Shown here one piece after another: positions 24,548 through 33,801 of a DNA stretch of 64,000 nucleotides. Both the position numbers and the translations under genes were made by a program. Below the pieces are notes generated by a model, which saw only the letters and a list, made by a program, of their open reading frames with translations, searched no databases and was not told the origin of the DNA. This DNA is from Streptomyces tauricus (lineage in GTDB: Bacteria > Actinomycetota > Actinomycetes > Streptomycetales > Streptomycetaceae). Numbering within the stretch: the first letter of the stretch is position 1; each line of letters starts with the position of its first letter. The DNA lies in contig NZ_BMVY01000034.1 of assembly GCF_014650955.1 (NCBI RefSeq), forward strand, positions 29,274-93,273, written 5' to 3'.

Positions 24548-25816
24548 ATGCAGATTTCCTTCCTTATACACAACGCCTACGGAATCGGTGGGACGATCCG
24601 GACGACCTACAACCTTGCGAACACCCTTGCCGAGCAGCACGACGTGGAGATCGTCTCCGTCCTCCGCCACCGCGAGGAGCCGGTCTTCGCACGCAACCCG
24701 CGCGTGCGCCTGCGCCACCTCGTCGACCTGCGCAAGGGCAGTCCCGGATACGAGGGCGACGACCCCGAACATCTGAAACCGGCCCGGGTCTTCCCGAAGG
24801 GAGAGATCCGCTACGAGCAGTACAGCGCCCTGACCGACCGCCGTATCGCCGGGCATCTCTCCACCGTCGACGCCGATGTCGTGGTCGGCACCCGCCCCGG
24901 CCTGAACGTGCACCTGGCCCGCGAGACCAGGCGCGGCCCGGCCCGCGTCGGCCAGGAGCACCTCACCCTCGACAGCCACTCCGTCGGGCTGCGCACCGAA
25001 CTGCGCGGCGCCTACCCCCGCCTCGACGCGGTCACCACGACCACGGAGGCGGACGCCACCGCGTACCGCACGAAGATGCGGCTCCCCGGGGTGCGGGTCG
25101 AGGCCGTGCCCAACTCGGTGCCCGCGCCCGGCATCGAACCCGCGGACGGCACCGGCAAATGGGTCGTCGCGGCCGGCCGGCTCGCCCCGGTCAAGCGGTA
25201 CGACCTGCTGATCAGGGCCTTCGACCTGGTGCGCGCCGAGCGGCCCGACTGGCGCCTGCGGATCTACGGCAGCGGGAAGCAGAAGGACAAACTGCGCCAC
25301 CTCATCGACGAACTGGGCCTCTACAACCACGTATTACTGATGGGAGCGGCCAACCCCATCGAGCCTGAGTGGGCCAAGGGCTCCATCGCCGCCGTCACCT
25401 CCAGCCTCGAATCGTTCGGCATGACCATCGTCGAGGCCATGCGCTGCGGCCTGCCCGTCGTCTCCACCGACTGCCCGCACGGCCCGGGGGAGATCATCGA
25501 CAACGGTGTCGACGGACGCCTCGTGCCGGTCGGGAACGTCCAGGCCATCGCCGGTGGCCTGCTCGAACTCATCAACGACGACGCGCTGCGCCGGCAGATG
25601 GCGGACGCCGCGCTCAAGGACTCCGAGCGCTTCGACCCGTCCCGGATCGCCGAACGCTACGAATCGATCTTCAACGGCCTCGTCTCACGCGGCGGCACCT
25701 CGAAGATCGGCCGGGTGCGCGGCTCACTGCACCGCACCAGGGGAGCCCTGCTCGGCAGCGCGTACGCCGTGCGGGACGCCGGACTGACCGTATTCGGGAA
25801 GGAGCGTTCCGCATGA
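24548..25816 (+). CDS. Family 4-type glycosyltransferase with a TTA codon
   Basis: This 422-residue cytoplasmic enzyme has the two-lobed GT-B fold. The N-terminus, ISFLIHNAYGIGGTIRTTYNLA, carries the acceptor-side glycine loop. VVAAGRLAPVKRYDLLIRAF starts the donor lobe, and SSLESFGMTIVEAMRCGLPVVSTD contains the EX7E-type donor site. Codon 263 (25334-25336) is TTA, the leucine codon read only by the bldA tRNA in Streptomyces, so translation may be limited to late growth. The stop overlaps the next gene as ATGA. A wall or surface polymer is a likely product, by context only. Confidence 0.88.
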   Translation: MQISFLIHNAYGIGGTIRTTYNLANTLAEQHDVEIVSVLRHREEPVFARNPRVRLRHLVDLRKGSPGYEGDDPEHLKPARVFPKGEIRYEQYSALTDRRIAGHLSTVDADVVVGTRPGLNVHLARETRRGPARVGQEHLTLDSHSVGLRTELRGAYPRLDAVTTTTEADATAYRTKMRLPGVRVEAVPNSVPAPGIEPADGTGKWVVAAGRLAPVKRYDLLIRAFDLVRAERPDWRLRIYGSGKQKDKLRHLIDELGLYNHVLLMGAANPIEPEWAKGSIAAVTSSLESFGMTIVEAMRCGLPVVSTDCPHGPGEIIDNGVDGRLVPVGNVQAIAGGLLELINDDALRRQMADAALKDSERFDPSRIAERYESIFNGLVSRGGTSKIGRVRGSLHRTRGALLGSAYAVRDAGLTVFGKERSA

Positions 25817-26646
25817 TGACGCTGGCTCCGCAGACCGCGCAGACACCCACCGACGAGGACGCCGCCATGCCGCCGCGCGCCGACTGCCTCGCCGACTCCG
25901 CCGGCGGCCTCACCTTCGACGTGGCCGAGACCGGCGAGAGCGGCGACACCCACCTCGTACTGGTCCACCGCGACGGACTCCAGGAGGTCCGGCTGCCGCT
26001 CGCCCCGGCCGCCGACGGCCGGCTGCGCGCCGCGCTCCCGAGCGGTGTCGCACTGCCCGAGGGCCGCTGGGACGCCTTCGCGCAGACCGGCGACGGCGAA
26101 CCGCGGCGCCTGACCCCCGGCCTCAACGACCTGCGCTCACTGGTCGACCGGGTGCCGAGCGGGGCGCGCGGCCATGTCGCCGTCCGTATCCCGTACGCGA
26201 CCAAGCACGGCAACCTCTCCATCCGCAGCTGGCTGCGCGCCCCGCACGCGGAGGCCGGCGAACTGCACATAGGAGAGGGCACACTGGGCGTCCACGGCCA
26301 GGTGTACGGGGTGGCGCTCACCCCGGACGCGTACGTCGAACCGGCCGGCCGCGAGGAGACGCGGCCCGCGCCGAGGTTCGAGATCCACCGGGACCAGGCA
26401 CTGTTCCGCTTCACCGTGGACTACACCGCACTGCCCGAGGGCGTGTGGGACCTGTGGCTGCGGCCGGCGGGGGAGAGCGGGCCGCGGGTGCGGATCGCGC
26501 GGCTGCTCGACGACATCGCCGACAAGAAGCCGATCTTCACGTACCCCAAGGTCACGGTGGACACGGCGCACGGCCCGGTGACGGCCGGTCCGTACTACAC
26601 GGGCGACAACGACCTCTCGATCACCGTCACCCCGACGACACCCTGA
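25813..26646 (+). CDS. Unrecognised partner of the glycosyltransferase
   Basis: The 277-residue soluble protein appears rich in beta strands (LTFDVAETGESGDTHLVLVHRDG, FRFTVDYTALPEGVWDLWLRPAGE). It has no signal peptide, membrane segment or catalytic motif I can name. ATG at 25813 overlaps the glycosyltransferase stop by 4 bases, so the two proteins are made together and may act on the same polymer. It ends 4 bases from the convergent ctaD stop. Confidence 0.65.
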   Translation: MMTLAPQTAQTPTDEDAAMPPRADCLADSAGGLTFDVAETGESGDTHLVLVHRDGLQEVRLPLAPAADGRLRAALPSGVALPEGRWDAFAQTGDGEPRRLTPGLNDLRSLVDRVPSGARGHVAVRIPYATKHGNLSIRSWLRAPHAEAGELHIGEGTLGVHGQVYGVALTPDAYVEPAGREETRPAPRFEIHRDQALFRFTVDYTALPEGVWDLWLRPAGESGPRVRIARLLDDIADKKPIFTYPKVTVDTAHGPVTAGPYYTGDNDLSITVTPTTP

Positions 26647-26650
26647 ACGG

Positions 26651-28384
26651 TCAGTACTCCTCGGGGCCGGCCCCCGGACGCTCCTGGCCGAAGCGGATCT
26701 GCGGGCTGTCCTCCTGGCCGGAGCGGGTCTGGGGCGGGGTGATCGCCGCGAACCGCGGATGGTGCAGGTCGAACGCCGGCGACTCGGAGCGGATCCGCGG
26801 CAGCGTAATGAAGTTGTGCCGCGGGGGCGGGCACGAGGTCGCCCACTCCAGGGAGCGGCCGAAGCCCCAGGGGTCGTCCGCGTCGACCTGCACGCCGTAT
26901 TTGGAGGTCTTCCAGACGTTGTAGAGGAACGGCAGCGTCGACATGCCCAGCAGGAACGCGCCGATCGACGAGATGGTGTTGAGCGCCGTGAAACCGTCGG
27001 CCGCCAGATAGTCGGCGTAGCGGCGCGGCATGCCCTCCGCGCCCAGCCAGTGCTGCACCAGGAACGTGACGTGGAAGCCCACGAACAGCGTCCAGAAGTG
27101 CAGCTTGCCGAGGCGTTCGTCGAGCATCTTGCCGGTGAACTTGGGCCACCAGAAGTAGAAGCCGCCGAAGGTCGCGAAGACGACCGTGCCGAACACCACG
27201 TAGTGGAAGTGCGCCACCACGAAGTACGTGTCCGTGACGTGGAAGTCCAGCGGCGGCGAGGCCAGGATCACCCCGGTGAGACCGCCGAACAGGAACGACA
27301 CCAGGAACCCCGTCGCCCACAGCATGGGGGTCTCGAAGGACAGCGACCCCTTGAGCATGGTGCCGGTCCAGTTGAAGAACTTCACCCCCGTGGGCACCGC
27401 GATCAGGAACGACACGAACGAGAAGAACGGCAGCAGCACCGCGCCCGTCGCGAACATGTGATGGGCCCACACGACCACGGACAGACCGGTGATGGCCATG
27501 GTGGCGCCGACCAGCGTCAGATAGCCGAAGATCGGCTTCCTGCTGAAGACCGGGATGATCTCCGTGATGATCCCGAAGAACGGCAGCGCGATGATGTAGA
27601 CCTCGGGATGCCCGAAGAACCAGAACAGGTGCTGCCACAGCAGCGCCCCGCCGTTGGCCGAGGCGAAGACCTGCGAGCCGAACCGCCGGTCCGCCTCCAG
27701 GACCAGCAGCGCCGCCGCGAGCACCGGGAACGCCAGCAGGATCAGGATCGACGTGAACAGCGTGTTCCACGTGAAGATCGGCATCCGGAACATCGTCATG
27801 CCGGGGGCGCGCATCCCGATGATCGTCGTCAGGAAGTTCACCGCGCCGAGGATCGTGCCGAAGCCGGCCAGCGCGAGCCCCATGATCCACATGTCGGCGC
27901 CGATACCGGGTGACCGTTCCATGCTGTTCAGCGGCGCGTACGCGAACCAGCCGAAGTTCGCCGGGCCCTGAGGCACCAGCAGGGATCCCAGCACGATCAG
28001 CCCGCCGAACAGGAACAGCCAGTACGACAGCATGTTCAGCCGGGGGAAGGCGACGTCGGGCGCGCCGATCTGCAGCGGCATGATCTCGTTGGCGAAACCG
28101 GCGAAGGTCGGCGTCGCGAAGAGCAGCAGCATGATCGTGCCGTGCATCGTGAACATCTGGTTGAACGTGTTGTTGTCGATGATCTGCGTACCCGGCCGCG
28201 CCAGCTCGGCCCGCATCAGCAGCGCCATCAGCCCGCCGACCAGGAAGAACGCGAACGACGTGATCAGGTAGAGGTGCCCGATCTTCTTGTGGTCGGTGGT
28301 CGTCAGCCAGTCCACGATCAGCCGTCCCGGCCGCTTCACCGGTACGGGCGGCCGTACCGCCGCCTGTGCGGTGTCCGTCCCCAT
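26651..28384 (-). CDS. ctaD: Cytochrome c oxidase subunit I (aa3 type), stand-alone copy
   Basis: This 577-residue membrane protein has about 12 helices and all key residues of subunit I: MHGTIM for low-spin haem a, WFFGHPEVYI with the cross-linked His-Tyr, VWAHHMFATG for copper B, and AHFHYVVFG for haems a3 and a. The C-terminal 40 residues carry a repeated Gly-Gln-Glu motif (SGQED, FGQER). No ctaC, ctaE or ctaF lies next to it, so it is probably an additional ctaD away from the main oxidase operon. ATG at 28384 begins the canonical N-terminus. Confidence 0.93.
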   Translation of the reverse strand: MGTDTAQAAVRPPVPVKRPGRLIVDWLTTTDHKKIGHLYLITSFAFFLVGGLMALLMRAELARPGTQIIDNNTFNQMFTMHGTIMLLLFATPTFAGFANEIMPLQIGAPDVAFPRLNMLSYWLFLFGGLIVLGSLLVPQGPANFGWFAYAPLNSMERSPGIGADMWIMGLALAGFGTILGAVNFLTTIIGMRAPGMTMFRMPIFTWNTLFTSILILLAFPVLAAALLVLEADRRFGSQVFASANGGALLWQHLFWFFGHPEVYIIALPFFGIITEIIPVFSRKPIFGYLTLVGATMAITGLSVVVWAHHMFATGAVLLPFFSFVSFLIAVPTGVKFFNWTGTMLKGSLSFETPMLWATGFLVSFLFGGLTGVILASPPLDFHVTDTYFVVAHFHYVVFGTVVFATFGGFYFWWPKFTGKMLDERLGKLHFWTLFVGFHVTFLVQHWLGAEGMPRRYADYLAADGFTALNTISSIGAFLLGMSTLPFLYNVWKTSKYGVQVDADDPWGFGRSLEWATSCPPPRHNFITLPRIRSESPAFDLHHPRFAAITPPQTRSGQEDSPQIRFGQERPGAGPEEY

Positions 28385-28798
28385 CGCTGCCCCCTCGCTC
28401 GTCGCGTCCCGGGCCTCCTGAAGCTCACGCCATGATGCTCGCGGGGCACCGCGCTCCGACAGGGGGCGTACGTGGGCTCTGTGCTTGAACCATGTATTTC
28501 CTGTGGCGGACCAACTTCCTTGTGGCGCCGTGGAATCGGAAAGGGAAGGGAGGGAAACCGGTCCGGATACCCGCTTTTGGGCGGGGTATTCGAGGCCGCT
28601 TCGGAGATAGTGCCGTGCGATGCGGAATTACGTTCGGTGGCGGGCGGAAAAGGTGTGGAACCGCCCGTTCGTGTGATGGTTCGATGCGCGGAACGGGTGT
28701 CGTTGTCCTGTGACAGAAGCGTGACCGGAGAGGGACCGGTGACGGATGGTGGCGGGCCCGGGGTTCCCCGTCCGCACCGCGGCGCCTAACGTGGCGGC
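28385..28798. promoter_or_regulatory. Gap between ctaD and the I78-type gene
   Basis: This 414-base divergent region holds no gene I can support. TAACGT at 28787-28792 lies six bases before the ATG of the I78-type gene, a leaderless arrangement. No clear ctaD promoter was picked out. Confidence 0.4.
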
Positions 28799-29014
28799 AT
28801 GGCACCGATTCCCACTCCGTCCGCGGAGCCCTCCGACAGTCCGGACGCGTACGTCGGCCTCGACGCCGGGGGTGCGGAGCGGCAGGCTCGTGCGCGTGGC
28901 TGGTCGACCGTGCGGTCGTTGCCGCCGGGTTCCATCATCACGATGGAGTACCTGTCGGGGCGGCTCAACTTCGAGGTCACGGATGGCCGGGTGACACGCT
29001 GCTGGAAGGGCTGA
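28799..29014 (+). CDS. I78-family peptidase inhibitor-like protein
   Basis: The 71-residue protein matches the I78 inhibitor pattern: YVGLDAGGAERQARARGW, then RSLPPGSIITMEYLSGRLNFEV and a terminal DGRVTRCWKG. No signal peptide is visible, so it may act inside the cell or leave by another route. It has no ribosome site; TAACGT lies six bases before the ATG. Two streptogrisin-type proteases are encoded 18-22 kb away, but a link is speculative. Confidence 0.75.
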   Translation: MAPIPTPSAEPSDSPDAYVGLDAGGAERQARARGWSTVRSLPPGSIITMEYLSGRLNFEVTDGRVTRCWKG

Positions 29015-29034
29015 CGCCCGGCTCGCACCGGTTT

Positions 29035-29440
29035 GCGCAGTTCCCCGCGCCCCTCGAAGATCGCACCTGACCGTGTGTCTGTACCCGCGGCCCGGTGAGG
29101 GCGGGCGTGCGCAGTTCCCCGCGCCCCTGGAGGGGCCGCCCGGCCCGGTGAGGGCCGGTTGCGCAGTTCCCCGCGCCCCTGGAGGGGGCGGGTGGTCCGG
29201 TGGGGGCTTGGCGCGCCGGTCCTCGCGTCCCTGAAACTCTGCGGGTGAGTGGGGGCTGGCCGCGCAGTTCCCCGCGCCCCTGAAAGCGGGGCTGCGCCCC
29301 TGCTTTTGTCCGCCCCCACCGGGCCGCAGGTGTGAACGGTTTGTAGGGGCGCGAGGAACCGCGCACGCCAGCCCCCACCGGGCCGCAGGTGTGAACGGGC
29401 GGCGGGTCGGGGTGTTTTTAGGGGCGCGGGGAACTGCGCA
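29035..29440. repeat. Cluster of six dispersed GC-rich repeats
   Basis: Four direct copies of GCGCAGTTCCCCGCGCCCCT (starting 29035, 29107, 29161, 29263) and two inverted copies (29345-29364 and 29420-29440) fill the gap between the I78-type gene and the PAP2-like gene. Direct and inverted copies can pair into long hairpins. No gene is supported here. Confidence 0.9.
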
Positions 29441-29472
29441 GCCCGGTCCCGCCGGGGTGAGGGGGGTGGGGG

Positions 29473-30483
29473 TCAGCCTCCTGCGAGGGGGCGGGCCGGG
29501 GTGGTGCCACGTGTCACTCGGTCCGACTGCGGAGGGCGCCGGCTGCCGAGCGGTGTCACCGGCGTCCGCTCCGAGCGGTTCAGATGCGGCCCGGGGGCCA
29601 GATAACCCGGCGCGCGAGGCGGCCGGGACGCGGCCACCGGCTCACGTACCACCGGCTCCTGCTCGCCGACCGGGCTGCCGAGAGGGGAGAGCGCGACCGG
29701 CACCTCGACCGGAGCCGCACCGCGGCGACGGGCACGCCACGCGTCCCGCAGATCGAAGATCGCGGACTCGGCCCGCGCGATCAGCGGCTCGAACCACGGC
29801 AGCGCCAGCAGGATCAGCAGCCCCGCGGCCCAGCCCAGCACCACATCGCTCAGCCAGTGCGTACCGAGGTACACCGTGGTCAGGCCGACCCCGAGGGAGA
29901 CCACGGCGGAGAGGGCGGACAGCCAGCGGCGGGCCCGCGGCGTCGAGGCCAGATAGGCGAGGATGCCCCAGGTCACGACGGCGTTGGCGGTGTGACCCGA
30001 AGGGAATATGTCGCCGCCCAGCCACATCTCGTTCGAGCCGACGCTGGTCGCGTAGTGCGGACCGAGGCGGCCCATGCTGATCTTGGCCGCGCCGACCGTG
30101 AGGTTCAGGAGCAGCAGCGAGGCGCCCAGCGTGAGCAGCGGGCGCAGTGTGTGCTGCCGCCAGGAGCGCCAGCCCAGCCAGGCCGCGATCATCACGGCGG
30201 TGGGGCCACGCTGCCCCAGGACCACGTAGTAGTCGAGGAACGCGTGGATCTCGGGCCACTGCTGGTACGGCCGGAAGAACATGACCTGCCAGTCGAGCCG
30301 GACCAGCCATGAGGTGATCACGACGGCCCACACGATGGCCGCGTAGAAGGCGAGCGTGGACGCGAAGAGGACCACCCGGTGCCGGCTCATCCTGGGCACG
30401 TCGATGTGGGCCGGTCGTTCCGGCTCACGGTCCAGCCGGGCGAAGACCCGGTCCAGACGAGTCAGCTTTCGTTCGGTACGCAC
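29473..30483 (-). CDS. PAP2-superfamily membrane protein with altered phosphate-binding motifs
   Basis: This 336-residue protein has about five or six membrane segments and the PAP2 core. Motif 2, FPSGHTAN, is intact. Motif 1 reads KISMGRLGP, with Gly for the Arg of RP, and motif 3 reads TTVYLGTHWLSD, with Thr for the Arg of SR, so two phosphate-binding arginines are missing although the catalytic His and Asp remain. The C-terminal 90 residues are a Pro/Arg-rich tail. It may be a divergent lipid phosphatase or a transferase. ATG at 30483 is used. Confidence 0.75.
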   Translation of the reverse strand: MRTERKLTRLDRVFARLDREPERPAHIDVPRMSRHRVVLFASTLAFYAAIVWAVVITSWLVRLDWQVMFFRPYQQWPEIHAFLDYYVVLGQRGPTAVMIAAWLGWRSWRQHTLRPLLTLGASLLLLNLTVGAAKISMGRLGPHYATSVGSNEMWLGGDIFPSGHTANAVVTWGILAYLASTPRARRWLSALSAVVSLGVGLTTVYLGTHWLSDVVLGWAAGLLILLALPWFEPLIARAESAIFDLRDAWRARRRGAAPVEVPVALSPLGSPVGEQEPVVREPVAASRPPRAPGYLAPGPHLNRSERTPVTPLGSRRPPQSDRVTRGTTPARPLAGG

Positions 30484-30720
30484 TCAATCGACGTTACAGC
30501 GAGTGAGCTGTGTTCCAGGCCGAAGCACCGTCTTTGTGATGACGATGTGATGTGGGATTGCTCTCAGAAGGGGGTTTATCGCCGTGGATTATGGAATCCC
30601 CCGTCCGCTCTTCCTTCAATTCGATTGATCATTCCGGAGCGGAGTTATATGGCGCTTTCGAATTCGTTCACCGAATGCTTGCGTGCACTTCTCCGGGCGC
30701 TCACCGGCCACCCTGAGTGA
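30484..30720. other. AT-rich gap with a possible 23-codon ORF
   Basis: The 237-base gap is noticeably less GC-rich than its flanks. An ATG at 30649 preceded by GGAGCGGAG opens a 23-residue frame ending at 30720 (MALSNSFTECLRALLRALTG...), amphipathic in look. It could be a small peptide or chance. Confidence 0.25.
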
Positions 30721-31890
30721 TCACGGCGGACCGGACCCGTTCAGCCAGAACGCCCCGTACGCGGCCGACGCCACCGCCACACCCCCCAGCACCCACGCCG
30801 ACCTGGCCGTTCGCAGTCGTGCGAGGGCCGGTGCGAGGGGCAGGAGGAGGGGGAAGGCGGGCAGCAGAAGACGTGGTTTCGAGCCGAAATAGCTCGACGC
30901 GCACAGGGCGAGGGCGGTGACGACCCCCGCGTACACCAGGAGCGGCAACGGCTGCCGCTGCCGTACGCAGATCACGTACAGCCAGACGAGGAGGCCGACT
31001 CCGGCGATCAGGCCGAGCCCGGCCAGGGCGGAGGGGAACGAGGTGAACTTGTCGGCGACGAAGCGGGCGAACGCGTGACCGCCGTCGAAGCCGTTGCGCC
31101 AGCCCGCCTGGACGTCGAGATAGCCCAGCGGGCCGCCGCCCGTGCGATGGCCGACCCACAGGACGTAGCCCGCCGCGCCGAGGGGCGCGATCAGCATCGC
31201 CAGGGCGCGCCGCCACACGGATGCGCCGTCCGCGGACGGAGCGCTCCGCTCCCCCGCGAAAGAGGCGATGGCCGTCACCCACACGGCCGCAACGACCGCC
31301 GCGCCCACCGGTCGGGTCAGACCGGCCAGCGAGGCGAGCAGGCCCGCGGTCAGCCAGTGGCCGGTCAGGACCGCGTACAGCGACCAGGCCGCGAGCGCCG
31401 TGAACAGCGACTCGCTGTACGCCATCGACTGCACGATCCCCACCGGCAGGACGGCCCACACGAGTACGGCGCAGACCCCGGCCCGCCGCCCGTACACGTG
31501 GTCCGCGACCGCGAAGATCCCCCAGGCCGCCGCGAGCGAGGCGACCCAGCTCACCAGCAGGCCCGCGTGCGCGGCGGAGAGGGGGGACACCGCCGACACC
31601 CCCCGCTCCAGCCACGGCAGCAGCGGGAAGAAGGCCAGGTTCGAGTGCACGTCGCCGTTGGGCAGGCGCACCTCGTAGCCGTAACCCAGCTCGGCGACCC
31701 TGGAGTACCAGAGGGAGTCCCAGCGGGCCGAGAGCAGCGTCAGCGCGCTCTTGTCCCGGGTGGCGCTCCACACCGCGAGCACCGCGAGGCCGAGCGCGCG
31801 CACCGCCGCGTACCCGAGGAGCGCGGGCGCGGCGCGGCGCCAGGACGGTCCCGGACGGGGCGGCGCGGCGGGCGTCTCAAGATCGGTCAC
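30721..31890 (-). CDS. Membrane mannosyltransferase-like protein (PIG-V type)
   Basis: The 389-residue protein has about nine or ten membrane segments. Near the start is WDSLWYSRVAELGY, the aspartate-containing luminal loop of GT-C enzymes, and LAFFPLLPWL, AYSESLFTAL and GLTRPVGAA follow, all typical of PIG-V-like mannosyltransferases using polyprenyl-phosphate mannose. GTG at 31890 is preferred to the much longer frame: GATAAT lies seven bases upstream inside the palindrome CTCGATTATCGAG, with no ribosome site, suggesting a leaderless message. Confidence 0.8.
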   Translation of the reverse strand: MTDLETPAAPPRPGPSWRRAAPALLGYAAVRALGLAVLAVWSATRDKSALTLLSARWDSLWYSRVAELGYGYEVRLPNGDVHSNLAFFPLLPWLERGVSAVSPLSAAHAGLLVSWVASLAAAWGIFAVADHVYGRRAGVCAVLVWAVLPVGIVQSMAYSESLFTALAAWSLYAVLTGHWLTAGLLASLAGLTRPVGAAVVAAVWVTAIASFAGERSAPSADGASVWRRALAMLIAPLGAAGYVLWVGHRTGGGPLGYLDVQAGWRNGFDGGHAFARFVADKFTSFPSALAGLGLIAGVGLLVWLYVICVRQRQPLPLLVYAGVVTALALCASSYFGSKPRLLLPAFPLLLPLAPALARLRTARSAWVLGGVAVASAAYGAFWLNGSGPP

Positions 31891-31893
31891 GGG

Positions 31894-31906
31894 CTCGATT
31901 ATCGAG
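31894..31906 (-). promoter_or_regulatory. Palindrome containing a -10-like GATAAT at a GTG start
   Basis: CTCGATTATCGAG is a perfect 6-base inverted repeat around one central base. Read on the minus strand it contains GATAAT seven bases before the GTG at 31890. A repressor bound here would cover the -10. The -35 is weak. Confidence 0.45.
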
Positions 31907-32184
31907 GGGGCCCGGAACCGCGGACCCCGGCGGGGGCGTGCTCGGACACGGGGCCGGACACAGGCCGGGCGCAGGGCCGGACGCCCGGGAGCGTGGCGCA
32001 CGCCACACGTGTCCCGGGAGAACGTGAGAGGTCCGCCACCCGGCACCGGGAGGAACTCGCGTACTCTGACGTCTCACTCGCCTTTGTTGCGTGGGCCGGG
32101 ACACCGCTCCTCCCGAGCCGCAGCCGCAGGGAGTCCCCACCCAGCGGATCGCCGAACGCGAGGGAACATCTGGGAGGTACGTAC

Positions 32185-33801
32185 ATGTCCGGGACGACCA
32201 CGGCCGCCGCGCGTCGCCGTCGGGAGACCGGGGCCGGTGCAAACCGCTGGGTCGTCCTTGTGGTGCTGTGTGTCAGCCTGCTCCTGGTCGCCGTCGACGC
32301 CACCGTGCTCCACGTCGCCGTGCCCGCCGTCAGCGAGGACCTCACGCCCGGCGCGATAGAGCTGCTGTGGATCGTCGACATCTACCCGCTCGTCTGCGCC
32401 TCGCTCCTCATCCTCTTCGGCACCCTGGGTGACCGGGTCGGCCGCAGACGCGTCCTCCTCCTCGGGTACGCACTCTTCGGCGTGGCCTCCGCGATCGCGG
32501 CCCTCGCCGACAGCGCGCAGGTGCTGATCGCGGCGCGTGCCCTGCTCGGCGTCGGCGGCGCGATGATCATGCCCGCGACGCTGTCCATCCTGCGGCAGGT
32601 CTTCCCCGCCCGGCGCGAACGGGCGCTCGCCATCGGCGTCTGGAGCGCCGTCGCCGCGGTGGGCGCGGCCGTCGGACCCCTCCTCGGCGGGTTCCTCCTG
32701 GAGCACTTCTGGTGGGGCTCCGTCTTTCTCATCAACATCCCGCTGATGCTCGTCAGCCTGCCCGTCGGACGGCTCCTGCTGCCCGAGTCGAAGGGCGAGC
32801 GCGACGGGCCGTGGGACGTCGTCGGCGCGCTGATGGCCGCGGCCGGCCTCTTCGGCGTCGTGCTCGGCGTGAAGCGGCTCGGCGGCGGAGAGGACCCGCT
32901 GAGCGTTTTCACGGTGGTGCCGCTCTTGGCGGGGGCCGGCCTGCTCGTCGCCTTCGTACGGCGGCAGCGGCGGCGCCGGCATCCGCTGGTCGACCTGACG
33001 ATGTTCTCCCGGCCCGCCTTCAGCACCTCGGTGGGCTGCATCGTGCTGGCGATGCTCGCGCTGGTCGGGCTCGAACTGATCGCCGCGCAGTATCTCCAGC
33101 TCGTACTGGGGCTCTCCCCGCTGGAGACGGGGCTGCGGCTGGTGCCGCTCACCGTCGCCGCGATGGCCGCGGGACTGGCTGGGGCGAAGATGCTGCAGCG
33201 CTTCGGGCCCCGGACCATGGTGTGCTCCGGCTTCTGCCTCACCGCCGCCGCGGTCGTCACGCTGACGGCGATGGGCGCCGAGGACAACGCCCCCCTGCTG
33301 CTGACCGGCTTCGTGATGCTCGGCTTCGGCCTTGAGGTCACCCTCTTCGGGGCGTACGAGTCGATGCTGAGCGAGGCTCCGCCGGAACAGGCCGGCGGGG
33401 CGGCGGCGATCGGCGAGACGTCGTACCAGCTCGGGGCGGGGATCGGGATCGCGCTCCTCGGAAGCGTGATGAACGCGGCGTACGCGCCCGGGCTCGCCTC
33501 CGTTCATGGGGTGCCGCCGGGGGATGTCGCCGCTGCGGGGCATTCGCTGGGGGAGGCGTACGAGGTCGCCGCGCGGCTCGGCGGGGGGTCGGGGGAGGCG
33601 CTCCGGGTGGCGGCTCGGCATGCTTTCGTGCACGGGCTGCATGTGACGTTGCTGGTGAGTGCGGGGTTGTTGTTGCTGGGCGCGGTGATGGCGCTGCGGT
33701 TGCCGCGGGTGATGGAGTGCGCGGAGCCTTCGCCCTCCCGGGCGGGGGTGCCGGGGCCTCGGGAGGCGTCCGGAGCGCCCGTGCGGGTCGGTGGCGGCTG
33801 A
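32185..33801 (+). CDS. MFS drug/proton antiporter, 14-helix DHA2 type
   Basis: This 538-residue inner-membrane exporter shows the DHA2 features: VDATVLHVAVPAVSEDL in helix 1, GDRVGRRRVLLLG in loop 2-3, and about 14 hydrophobic segments. ATG at 32185 follows GGGAGG. It is divergent from the mannosyltransferase gene, and no TetR or MarR regulator is adjacent. The last residues and stop codon lie in the first unit of a 50-base tandem repeat. Confidence 0.88.
   Translation: MSGTTTAAARRRRETGAGANRWVVLVVLCVSLLLVAVDATVLHVAVPAVSEDLTPGAIELLWIVDIYPLVCASLLILFGTLGDRVGRRRVLLLGYALFGVASAIAALADSAQVLIAARALLGVGGAMIMPATLSILRQVFPARRERALAIGVWSAVAAVGAAVGPLLGGFLLEHFWWGSVFLINIPLMLVSLPVGRLLLPESKGERDGPWDVVGALMAAAGLFGVVLGVKRLGGGEDPLSVFTVVPLLAGAGLLVAFVRRQRRRRHPLVDLTMFSRPAFSTSVGCIVLAMLALVGLELIAAQYLQLVLGLSPLETGLRLVPLTVAAMAAGLAGAKMLQRFGPRTMVCSGFCLTAAAVVTLTAMGAEDNAPLLLTGFVMLGFGLEVTLFGAYESMLSEAPPEQAGGAAAIGETSYQLGAGIGIALLGSVMNAAYAPGLASVHGVPPGDVAAAGHSLGEAYEVAARLGGGSGEALRVAARHAFVHGLHVTLLVSAGLLLLGAVMALRLPRVMECAEPSPSRAGVPGPREASGAPVRVGGG

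Noticed and set aside
29035..29440. Repeat cluster as an insertion-sequence remnant.
   Set aside because: No transposase fragment or terminal inverted repeats; the unit is the same short repeat seen after other genes.
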